From positions 5,653,444-5,717,443 of the forward strand of contig OX345639.1 in the NCBI GenBank assembly GCA_947044365.1: a stretch of DNA of 64,000 nt, written 5' to 3'. A program made the position numbers and the translations under genes. Of this stretch, positions 12,401 through 21,980 are shown piece by piece. Origin of the DNA: Petrosia ficiformis. Lineage: Eukaryota; Porifera; Demospongiae; Haplosclerida; Petrosiidae. The notes under the pieces were generated by a model. The model did no database searches and was not told the origin of the DNA. It saw nothing but the letters and a program-made list of their open reading frames with translations. Positions within the stretch are counted from its first letter, which is position 1. The number at the start of each line of letters is the position of its first letter.

Positions 12401-15400
12401 ATTTATGTAAAAGCAAATCAAACTCATATAATCAATCAAATTGGTGAGGACAACCAATCAGTTTTTACAGTGCATGAGGTCTTTCACCATGTACACTCGC
12501 ATGATGCTTTCCTGGAGTATCCCATAGCACAAGTATTAAACTATATGGGAATTTATCTGGAGCAGTCATTTACATGCAAGCAGAAAACAGAATGGCCACA
12601 AAGTCCCTTCATCTAAACACACCGTGGTCCAGGATTAGGAACTACCTTATTTTCTCAATACAGTATTAGTCCAAACCATCATGATAAGGATGGTCATCTC
12701 GAAGCATTTACAAGATAACTCCCAGACCAGTGGTTATCTCAGGCGACCTCCAACTCAAAAAGAGACTTTACCACTGAACATAGAAAAACCTCCCCAGTAT
12801 CACATCTTATCAGAAACAAAACTTACCTCATTCAAAAAAAAAAATATTAAAACATGAGAAAATAAAAAAAGAGAAGTTCATCATTTTCCCCTCAGTTATA
12901 CACTATCATTTTGGAGGTAAAAGAATAGTATTTCAGTAAACTGATATTTGGTTTTAAGCAAAAGATTTTCTTCACTGTTGTGATTTAGATAACTAATTAA
13001 TTCATAAACATACCACACAGCTGAACAGAAAGACTTTGTGTTTATGACCAAGCTTATTGAAGCATTTTGTTAAGCTACAATTGGTGAGGAGCTACGCTGT
13101 AAATTGGAGTCATGACAGTATATAATTCTCAAGACCAACATACTGTGGCAAAATGTTAATGGGTGCACATTAGGGCTGGGATGATTAGTCGATTCATCGA
13201 TTAATCAATCGATATTTAAAATTCTTTGATTATTGATTATAAATCTGTAATGTCAATTATGCTAATTATTCCAAAAGACATAGTTTTCAGGCATGCGACA
13301 GTACAATATGGAAGTGACAGGAAGCCTCTTGATCATCAAATGGGAGGAGTTTCCTGTATTAATTAACTTAATTGGCCTAATTACTTCCGCTGATTTTAAT
13401 CAATTATCAATCGATTTGAAGTTAGTGATAATCAATTTCAGAATCTCAACCGATTCCCAGCCCTAGTGCACATGCACTGAACTATGGCAAAAGATTTTTC
13501 TCCTGGTGATAATTACTTTGTTCAAATGTCAACTACAGGCCTGACTTCAAGTAATCATGAAAGTATGAACTCATCAATGTGTGTTTAAATACACGAGACA
13601 AACACACCTGTTTGAATAGTAAAATACCTTAAACAATGAAGAATCTGAATTCCTGGAGGAGATTCAAAAAAATTTTGATCCATGTGAAGAAGTAGTTCAT
13701 CACAACTATAAGAGGCATCAGTTCCATCTTCAACAGAAAATACATCATATACCTAACATAACATATTAAAACCAGAGGTACATGCAGAATATAGATTTGT
13801 CTGGTGTACCCACTTCCCTACAGAAATATGAAGGAGTCTGATAAAAAGTATATACAGTAGTTGTTCTTGTGGTGTAATACTTATTGGTGTGGCGATAAAA
13901 AGTATATACAGTAGTTGTTCTTGTGGTGTAATACTTATTGGTGTGGCCAGGGTTGCTATCAGGTGAGGTTGTACATAGCCAACCTATAATATCGTGCTAC
14001 TACAGAATTTCTAGTCAAGAACAACTGCTATTTATGTTTGTCCTCCATCTTTTAGTGATGGGCGATATATCAATATTTTATTGATACTTGCAATATTTAC
14101 AGTATCAATACGGTATTGTTATTGATTATAATTTTCTGTCTTATCGATACGACAACCATGCCCAGTTACGCCCATTAATTGTAACTGCACCCATACGTTA
14201 CACATGCACTTTGCACTAGTAAGGCTTTACAAAAATACATGATAGAAAAGAAGTTTGATTTTGCAGAATCTGTTTCTGGTGAGAAAGAGGCTATTTGTGA
14301 CATAATTTATAATTTTTTCACCATTAAATGTTTTAAATAACAGTAACTACGTCTTGTGCATTTTAATTAAAATGGGTGTGGTTATTGTATCAATAAGTAT
14401 CAATACTAGCGATATTTAATAGAAAAAAATTATATCATATCGTTTCAATTTTATCAGTATCGCCCATCACTACCATCTTTCCACAAGGGGTGTGGCTATG
14501 CCAGACTAGAGTTGTCTATCAACTTACACTTCGATAAACATGGGGTTGGGGTTCACCTATCCTTTCACAAACCTAAAAAATATATTTAAAAAAAACAAGA
14601 TATATTGAGAAAAAAGTATCGCTTTGTGATGACTATGTATCAATCATTGCTGATGGCACTAGTGACTAGTCTTTCTGTGTACTCAGTCGAAAGCTAGGGC
14701 CTGAAGTAAGTGTAAGTCTAAGTACACAGATCTTTGATGAACTGACTGAAGTTCGTGAGAAACAGTAAACACAGACATAATTATAATCACACACACCTAG
14801 ACTTTGTAACTAGCTGCAGTATACACAGTAACTCTCCGGGTAGGGGGAAATACAGAGTATACAAAAGAAATGTTTCAATTCCTACCTTTAACATCTGTTC
14901 ACCTTGTGTTGGTACATTCTTTAGTAATGATATTCCATAGAAATTGACTTGTTTCATCCATCTGTGAATCATGTATCATACCAGACTAATTGTAAAATAT
15001 TTCATACTTACTCAAAATATTTTTCATTGCTGGAAATAATATCATAGAAATCTGAAGTAGGTATGGATTCCTTATAACAAAAAAATAATATCATTTCATC
15101 AAGAAAATAATAATAATGCTTATCTATACATTAAAATTAATTCTACTTCTACTGGGCAGTATACTTAACTTACAGCAATGAGAGGTACTTCCTTTTTCTT
15201 TCTTTCTGCATGAATTCCAGGGGTAGTGTAATCATATTCCTTCAACCAATCTATTTTGAACTCACATGAATGCTGTCCTGTGATAGAGTTCCAATGTACC
15301 TTCACATGATCACCTGCAAAGGTACGACGTACAAGGTGAGAACACATGTCAAGTTATTTGCAATCAGTACCTAAAATAGCATGTTAATACTAGCCAAAAA

Positions 15401-15956
15401 AGCTACCATTAAATTATTTTGGCTATCTTTAGAGTGGCCAGTATCTGAACTATGTATTAATTTATTCATGATGATAAACACTGACTGACTGACTTGCATA
15501 CAATTTATGCATAATTATACATATAAACCTAGATATGTTATGCTGTATGGCTAGCATCAAAAAAAATTATTTTAGGCATGATCAGATATACCTAGCTTAT
15601 GTTACATTGTATGGCTATATAGTATTTAAAAAAGTTATTTTAGGCATTATCTGCAATGTACCTTCAACATTTGCATTAGTGAGTTTCAGATCTACTAAAT
15701 GACTGTGATGTACTATATTTTGCTGACTGTATGCTGGAAAACATTCTGGACATCTACAATTGTGTCTCAACCAAACTCCATGATATCTTCTCTCTAGTTC
15801 TCCATCACATAATAACTTTAGTTTCTTACCATCTTCAATAACTGAAACATTACATGATGAACCTTGCAGGAATGAAGAGGAACTGGAGAATAATTGGTAA
15901 CACAGACCCTTGATAGTAAGCGGACATGGTCGAAAAGCAGTGACCATTCTGAACAT
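9415..15956 (-). CDS. BBOX1/TMLHE-family 2-oxoglutarate dioxygenase, copy B
   Basis: Twelve exons: 15662-15956, 15174-15313, 15012-15070, 14886-14961, 14528-14572, 13628-13752, 11231-11380, 11116-11176, 10239-10292, 10100-10168, 9589-9693, 9415-9525, giving 429 residues. Exon sizes and phases match copy A and copies C-E, showing one ancestral gene structure. N-terminal zinc motif HNCRCPECF...HHSH is present. The iron triad is His228-Met-Asp230 and His378 (HRMLHSRNAF). The EGGESVFVD block after exon 7's start is the usual post-HxD strand region. Introns are larger than in the sister copies because of insertions: intron 6 carries the 13171-13465 hAT MITE and intron 5 the 14053-14472 one. Start ATG at 15956 opens a Ser/Thr/Arg-rich leader. 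Substrate is unproven; function should be carnitine-type hydroxylation. Confidence 0.9.
9968..10010. repeat. perfect 19-bp inverted repeat (hairpin)
   Basis: atgtcatgccatgagtgct and its exact reverse complement, separated by gatat, in an intron of copy B. The flank (cctgaggggtgcaggcccgaggg) is unusually GC-rich, suggesting a foldback element end rather than random AT palindromy. Confidence 0.85.
12328..12419. repeat. tandem duplication, ~51-bp spacing
   Basis: gatgctgtcattgttaaca followed by ttaatttatgtaaaagcaaatc occurs twice in direct orientation in an intron of copy B. The open frame across it repeats the same peptide and is not convincing as coding. Confidence 0.85.
13171..13465. mobile_element. 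hAT-type MITE, 295 bp, 8-bp TSD
   Basis: Starts tagggctggga and ends tcccagcccta (perfect inverted termini). It is flanked on both sides by the identical 8-bp sequence gtgcacat (13163-13170 and 13466-13473). An 8-bp duplication with such termini is the hAT superfamily signature. The interior is rich in aatcgat words and has no transposase frame, so it is non-autonomous. Confidence 0.85.
13840..13947. repeat. 54-bp unit duplicated in tandem
   Basis: A unit beginning gataaaaagtatatacagta and ending attggtgtggc occurs twice back to back with no visible differences, suggesting a recent slippage or duplication in a copy B intron. Confidence 0.9.
14053..14472. mobile_element. hAT-type MITE, 420 bp, 8-bp TSD
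   Basis: Begins tagtgatgggcgatat and ends atcgcccatcacta. The identical 8-bp duplication ccatcttt lies at 14045-14052 and 14473-14480. It has no coding capacity and sits in intron 5 of copy B. Confidence 0.85.
14590..14760. repeat. dispersed repeat, partial copy
   Basis: Shares gagaaaaaagtatc, gatgactatgtatcaatcat and tttctgtgtactc with the longer copies at about 22270-22640 and 30690-31075. Confidence 0.55.
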
Positions 15957-16261
15957 CTTCTTACAACCACATAATCAATCACGCCACTCGCTGCAGCCCA
16001 CGCCTATAACCTCTTATGTTCTTTATAATAGTTGTCATAATAATTATAGTCATACCATTAATATCCTGATTGCAGCAGATTTGCTTCACAAAAAACCACA
16101 CCCAACCCCTGCTCAATGGTCACACTCATGTGTTGCTATGGTGGCGGCCTTTTAGTTTACAAACATTTTTAGGTTTTTATGGCCCATATTATGGTATGAC
16201 AACTATTATAAGCATTATATTTTATAGGCATTGGCTGCAGTGAGTGGTGTGATTGATTATT
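15957..16261. other. upstream region of copy B, nothing recognised
   Basis: Presumed promoter side of copy B (transcribed leftwards). No TATA box or other site that I would defend. Confidence 0.3.
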
Positions 16262-16345
16262 GCATTAGCAGAATGAGATCTACCATCTTCACTAACTGAA
16301 CATTACATGATGAAGCTATAGAGAGAAACTGGCCACAGTAACCTT
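16262..16345 (-). pseudogene. relic of BBOX-like exon 1
   Basis: The stretch accatcttcactaactga followed by acattacatgatgaagct and gagagaaactgg matches the start of exon 1 of copies C-F (the CNVSISEDG region). It has small deletions (one a lost from gaaacatt) and no continuing frame, so only part of the exon survives. It lies about 300 bp upstream of copy B's start and suggests a further, lost tandem copy. Confidence 0.65.
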
Positions 16346-16624
16346 GATAATAATTGGATGTTGTAAAAAAAAATTCTGTAGTGTGTGATGTGGTATGAGA
16401 GGATGCATTGTAGTGTGATCCTGTTATGTATAATTATTATTATAATACACTACATCCATTTACTTTAAAGAAGGATGTGGTTATACATAATTACATACAT
16501 GTATGTATTTACAAAAATGATTAGGTTTGTACAGAAGCCATTGAAATTGTGTATAATGTAATATGCAAGAAATGGATTCAAAACTAATTGGAGGAACAAG
16601 GCATCTTCAAGTAAATAATTATGC

Positions 16625-17176
16625 TTAAGGTTGTACTAGGGGGAGGGGTAGATGAAACTCCAATCGGTTTCTAGTTTTGCCAGCTTCTTGCTGCATACAA
16701 TCTGGTTCAATTCTGTATCTTAATTAAATGTTTTGACTGATTGTTTATTTTCAGAAACAAAGCTAAACACGGCGGGGTAACTGTAGTTGCTCTCTGAGAA
16801 AGATCGGAGTTTGATAGTGTCTAGAAAGGTAAATTTTATGGTTTCAGTGAAAAGCTACAGAATTCAGCTTTCTTCAGCCTCTTGTAACTTTAAAAGTAAA
16901 ATGAATTTGCAGAAAACGGCTTCGTAACTTTTCTGAAAATACATTGTACTTGGTGCACAGCGCACGCCATGTATGGTGGGCGTGGCTTTTGTGGTTTTGT
17001 ACTTATGTTAATTGGAAAAATGGCGATTTTAACAATATTTCTTCAATTACAGGACAATATAAAGCTGATCGGAAGATTTGAAGGTTGCTATTACACCAGG
17101 TTAGAGTCATATTATATAATATTCTATTTTGAAACTGATTGGAGTCGCATCCGCCCACTCCCTAGTACCACCTTAA
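16625..17176. mobile_element. TTAA-flanked MITE, copy 1 (~550 bp)
   Basis: Terminal inverted repeats of about 40 bp: ggttgtactagggggagggg at the left pairs with ccactccctagtaccacc at the right, and the inner ends aactccaatcggtttc / gaaactgattggagt also pair. TTAA is at 16625-16628 and 17173-17176, as expected for piggyBac-type target use, although a shorter TA duplication cannot be excluded. The interior encodes nothing recognisable. Copies 2 and 3 lie at 35183-35764 and 62007-62335. Confidence 0.75.
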
Positions 17177-17434
17177 TAGCAGTAATTTTATCCTTAATAT
17201 CTTACTAGGGGTCATATTACAATATAGACTTCTTTAGAAGCAAATTTCAAGTGCTTGCAAAGCAACTTAATAAGATTTGTGTGAAACTAATTTATTTAAC
17301 TATGTAGAGAGCATACTAAACCTCATGTCCAGTGGACCCATATCTTTTGCAAACTATAGTCTACTGCAAGAAGTCATTGCTCAAATTTCATTATATTATA
17401 GTGATGTAGCTCCAATTATAGTGTGTCTCACAAA

Positions 17435-17700
17435 ACTGCAATAACTATAACTAAATCCCCTTTTAGTAAGGCATTGTGACTTTTAGCTAAACTATAACTA
17501 AATTACAAGTCTATGGTAATAACTATAATTAACTAAAATGAAAATTGACCAATAATCTTTTAGTTAGGTAACTAAAACTAAAACCGTTTACTATGCGTAA
17601 TATTATTTTAGTTAATTAACTAAACTAAAAGTTTTAGAAACCAGGCATACTATTAAAAGTAGTCATTTTCGCTACAAAACAACACCATACACAGTGTACA
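17435..17700. mobile_element. TIR element of the 'actataactaaaacc' family
   Basis: Contains ccccttttagtaaggcattg, taactataattaactaaaat and a terminal caaaacaacacc. It is related to 36427-36697, 38514-38654 and the pieces at 3226-3925. The left terminus is poorly preserved. Confidence 0.6.
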
Positions 17701-17789
17701 TGAATATTACACTGCATGTAATGTTTGCCATATTTTCGTATAAGACTACAATTATTCTTAATTCAGTATCACTTGTCTATAATACTTTT

Positions 17790-17862
17790 AATGATGACTG
17801 TTCAAGCATCGTTGATAGTGAGACAAATGCTTCATAGTACTCTTCTGCATCTTCCTGCATGA
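17790..17862 (-). pseudogene. relic of BBOX-like exon 10
   Basis: The stretch gttcaagcatcgttgatag ... atgcttcatagtactcttctgc parallels exon 10 of copies B-E (the EEYYEAFxxxSTMxEE region), including the flanking ctg acceptor remnant. Neighbouring exons are missing. It is a second trace of a lost paralogue between copies B and C. Confidence 0.6.
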
Positions 17863-19031
17863 GAATAAAAAGAAAATGAAGAGTATATACTAACTGAAAA
17901 AAGTATTTTAAAAAATTCTTGGTTATTTCAACCAATTTGGTCCATTACGAGTTGCATGTTTTCCATTTGTTTTATATACCCTGAAGTCACTTTTAATTGC
18001 GTGTACTAATTTTAGTGATTTTAGCGACTAACATAATAATCACTAAAATTACTACATGCTAAAAAAATATATTTCGTGATCATTTTATAATTTATTAGGC
18101 ATGTTAGGCATGGCTCAGAAATTAATGCATGTGCATTTAAAAATCACTAAATTTAGTGGATCCAATTAACAGTAGGCTTAAGGTATCCAAATATGTCAAA
18201 AGACAACATGTTTACAGTACACATTATGTGAGCTTCATACAGTACATAGTGCATATGTCAAGTACGCTGTTGATCAACATTCTGTAAGTTGTTAGATGTT
18301 TCATAGAAGCCAAACACCTTGCATGTAACTACCAAAAATCGAGTTCATGAATCATTGCATATGTAAGCCAGCATAAAATAATTAGAGTATATATGGTACA
18401 AGTATAATTACTTATCATGTACATTTTACATAAATATAATGTTTACCAGTGTATGACATTATGAATGATTAATGCAAGCATATTGACATACAGGCCAAGT
18501 TTATCAGTAGTACTAGTACTATACCATAGTTCTGTGGATTATGATTTCTGCTAACTTACTGATTATATGAAATAGGCTGATAGTTACTGCTAAACTGATA
18601 ATGTAAGCTACCTCAAAGTAATAATTCAATTGTAATTGTTACTGATAAATTATACATTTGCAGAAATTGCTGCGTTATGTACATACATACATAGCTTTAT
18701 CAATTATCAGTAACTCATTTACTCCTACTGGTACTGAACTCTGCCAGTCTACAGTTTTATCATGATCTCATAAATTGTGATAGTCTAATGTAGCCAGGCT
18801 TTAATATAGATTACTGTACTGATTAATATAGTAGCTATCACAGTCTGAGATCTATGTATGTACATAGACTATAAATAAAACTGTGAACAGAAAGAGTCCA
18901 GTACCAGTTCAGTACATACTATTGCACAGTTGTTCTCAAGACAATTCATGATCAGGTGAATATGATATTTTGTTTATGCTATACATATATGTATATATGC
19001 TAACATATTATCACCATACCAGACAGAATAA
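17863..19031. other. no gene seen; upstream region of the protease gene
   Basis: AT-rich, with short palindromic words such as aattttagtgattttagcg / actaaaatta near 18007-18050. No prodomain exon with splice sites in frame to 19032 was found, so the ATG at 19032 is taken as the start. Confidence 0.4.
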
Positions 19032-20496
19032 ATGGATTTTCAAGAAGTATTAGCTGAGTTTCCAGATGCAATAGGACTCGCAATAGTATTATCTAATGAT
19101 TACCAGTACACACACCTGATACCATTGACAGGAACTCACACAGACACAAGACGAATGAATGCAACATTGAAGGAATTGAGGTATGCTGTTGTATGCAAAC
19201 ACAATTTAACAAAGATGCAAATTATAAGTTTGATTACTGAGGCTATAGGAATAAGCTTTCCGGTTAACATTAGAAGAATTATCTTTTTCTTTGCTGGACA
19301 TGGAACTGGTGGAAATTTCCTATATACTCAAGAAGGTGACAAATTGAAGTTGGATGTATTAATTAAGATGTTTTTGGCTGATAATTCACCTCATCTGGTA
19401 GATATACCAAAGCTATTCTTTATTGATGCATGTCGTGGAAACAGTATCAATCGTGGACATGTAATAGCACCTATGATTACCACGAGAGGAGGAAAATCAG
19501 TAGACACTGTCCGACTCCCCTCTGAGGGAAATTATCTACTAGCTTACTCTACAATGCCCAATCACCAATCATATGAAGTGAAAGGAAAAGGTGGTGTGTG
19601 GACAACATCACTTTCAGAGAAATTATTGACTACTGATGCCTCAATTTTAGACGTACTTACTGAAGTAAATGTGGACATAATAGAATCATATCAAGAGTTC
19701 TGGTGCAGTTATACCCAACAACCTGAACTCCACTCCAGACTAAACCAGCATGTAAACTTATTCCATGAAGCTACTAAAGGTACATAAGACAATTAATGAA
19801 ACCTATAGACAATTAAAACTAATAGTTTAATTATTATATTTAAGTAAATGTATATTATGTAAAACTTGAATAATTATTTCATCATAGTATCAAATTCAAG
19901 CTTGTCTGGATCACTCACTGATGTAGATTGGAAGACGAGCAGTGTAACTCAAGACAACGGTATAGATAAGTAGTATAATCATAGTGGTATACCCAGATTA
20001 ACATGAAAACACTCTCAAAATGTGTTTCAGGGGCACATAGAAATTAAAGAAATCAGCATATTTAATTTAGTGGTGGGGTGAACCAAAGTTTTAATGCATT
20101 TTAGACAATTTCAAGTAGTTAATTTTGAGTTCCTCCATTATGGTTGTGAGCCCTTCAATTAATCTCCATGCAGGCACTCAACAAACGTCTGTGACACCAT
20201 CAGGCAGGATACATCATCATATCACAAAAATGTATATACCTAGAAATGGTGGATATGATCCTTCTCCTCCAATTTTGAATAAAAAATACAAAGCAATACT
20301 TAGTCATTATTGCACAAAGAATCATAAACCGTTTCCGAAGTATGAAACTTCTCCCTGTGATGATGATAAGTATCAGTGCAGAGTTTATGTTGCTAAGACT
20401 ATTGGGTGGGTGAAAGGGCCAGCAGCAAAGACAATAGAAGAAGCTGAAGAATATGCAGCTGCTACATTATGCACTCGTGTCAATATAACACAATGA
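19032..20496 (+). CDS. caspase/paracaspase-fold protease fused to a dsRNA-binding domain
   Basis: Exons 19032-19779, 19888-19959 and 20174-20496 join in frame to 380 residues. Residues ~10-245 form a clan CD (C14) cysteine-protease domain: catalytic His90 in FFFAGHG and Cys134 in FIDACRGN, with the p10-like part (residues 165-200) following without an obvious linker. Instead of caspase QACRG there is DACRG (Asp132), and where caspases have the S1 Arg of SxR this protein has SYE (Glu182); both resemble MALT1-type paracaspases, which cut after Arg. Residues ~310-376 are a dsRBD (YKAIL...FPKYE...YQCRVYV...G...AAKT..EAEEYAA); its helix 2 lacks the usual KKxAK lysines, so RNA binding is uncertain. 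There is no death-fold prodomain. A dsRNA-responsive or RNA-associated protease is an inference. Coding status is firm. Confidence 0.9.
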
Positions 20497-20742
20497 CTCT
20501 TTAAAATATAATTATATTTCAGAACAGTTTAATAATTATGTATGTACTGTATATATGATGTTACTATTATTATAACTCTAAAATTATAATTATTGTGTTA
20601 ATAATTGTTGTCAAGTATTTGTTTTAGTAAAAAGTTATCTTAACAACTAAAAAAAAACAAACACAATGTAGTAAAAATAAAATTGGCATCAATCATTTCA
20701 TAATACGTTTACAATCTACATGAAAGAGTATACATAGGATAT

Positions 20743-20965
20743 TTATATAACACTGTTTGTTGCAAGGTAATCCAAAGCTGCTTCTGCTGCAGTTTGCTTT
20801 GCATCTTGCTTACTTCTCCCTTTATTCCTTCTTTTGGAAAACAAGAATGATATGCTGTGCATTGGTATTTCAATCCTCACTGCTCTATCTCATTGTAATT
20901 AACTGGTTCTTTCTTCATTTTATCAACGAGTATATTTTTCAACATTCAATATGTTATTTTCCTTT
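20743..20965 (-). pseudogene. decayed dsRNA-binding domain
   Basis: Read right to left on the minus strand, three frames together spell a complete dsRBD: ILNVEKYTR, then KMKKEPVNYNEIEQ, an in-frame TGA, GLKYQCTAY...GIKGE, and after a one-base shift GRSKQDAKQTAAEAALDYLA, ending TAA at 20743. Lesions are one frameshift with stops after helix 1, one TGA, and one frameshift before helix 2. Unlike the intact protease next door, this copy keeps the SKxxAK motif of RNA-binding dsRBDs. It lies 246 bp tail-to-tail from the protease gene. No protease domain is recognisable to its right, so it is the remnant of a related or independent dsRBD gene. Confidence 0.6.
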
Positions 20966-21980
20966 TCTTGGTGCTTCTTTTGGATATTGAAGCAAATGGT
21001 GAACAATCCCCACTAATGTTATTAATGCTTTGTTTAGTATCTATTTATGTACCAGTACATTGAGCTCTTGTGTGCACTGTGATGTATTCATATTAAAATT
21101 ATTATTAATATTACATGTAATTACATGTATTTGGCTATCTATTAATAAATACAAGTGAATGCCTTTGGTATTTATATTAATGGCACACTGGATTAGCTGC
21201 TTTATAAAAATATATAATTATTATTTTGAACATAATTTAATCTTCCCACATTCTTAGTTAATGTGATACATGATTATTCAGTGTACATGATTTAGCCTAT
21301 TTAATGAAGTATATAAACCAGTCATTATTATTCATGGTGAATGCTGTGGGTAAATTCCTCTTAGTAAGCATATACTACACTTTTAGTAAATAATGTACAT
21401 AAGTATTCCAGTGTACTATAAATGAATAATGTATATACACATTGTAATTGTTTCTGTACAAGTAATATGAATGAATTGTGTCAATGCTGTCAATCTATGA
21501 GGTTTCCAAATGGCAAATTAACTGTTGTCATAATCAATAAAAGTATTTCAAAATTATGTATATTTATAGTTAATAATATATGATTGATAAAACGTTCAAT
21601 CTTAAATAATATTCTTTTATCATTTAATGATCAATTTTATTTTTTCATTCAGATATATATATATACATCTTAAATGTTTACTTCCAAATCTAAATTTCTA
21701 ACATTAAATTTTTAATTGATATTCACTGTTTATATAATATAAAATTAATTATTATGATCAGATTCTATATAGTATGTCTATGACTATACTACACTAATAG
21801 GGCGAAGAATCTATTATGCATGGAACATACTACACTTAAAATATACTATGTTTGCCTAGATTAATCCCGCCAAAGGCAGCATTAAGCTATTAACAATTAT
21901 TTAAGTCTCAGTATTAACAAAGTATTCTATTTAGCAACAGATACATTAAGAAATAATCAAGTCATAATAACATAAAACAA
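20966..21980. other. AT-rich region without recognisable gene
   Basis: Upstream of the decayed dsRBD and downstream of copy C's stop. I searched for GHG and DACRG-like coding on the minus strand and saw none. The stretch immediately before copy C's stop (about 21950-21980) is repeated before copy D's stop at about 26117-26148. Confidence 0.4.

Noticed and set aside
12329..12616. 95-residue plus-strand frame with a repeated peptide
   Set aside because: The repeat is a DNA tandem duplication within an intron of copy B; no domain and no splice context.
20757..20990. 77-residue hydrophobic plus-strand frame that looks like membrane segments
   Set aside because: It is antisense to the decayed dsRBD; the apparent hydrophobicity arises from reading AAA/GAA-rich coding backwards.
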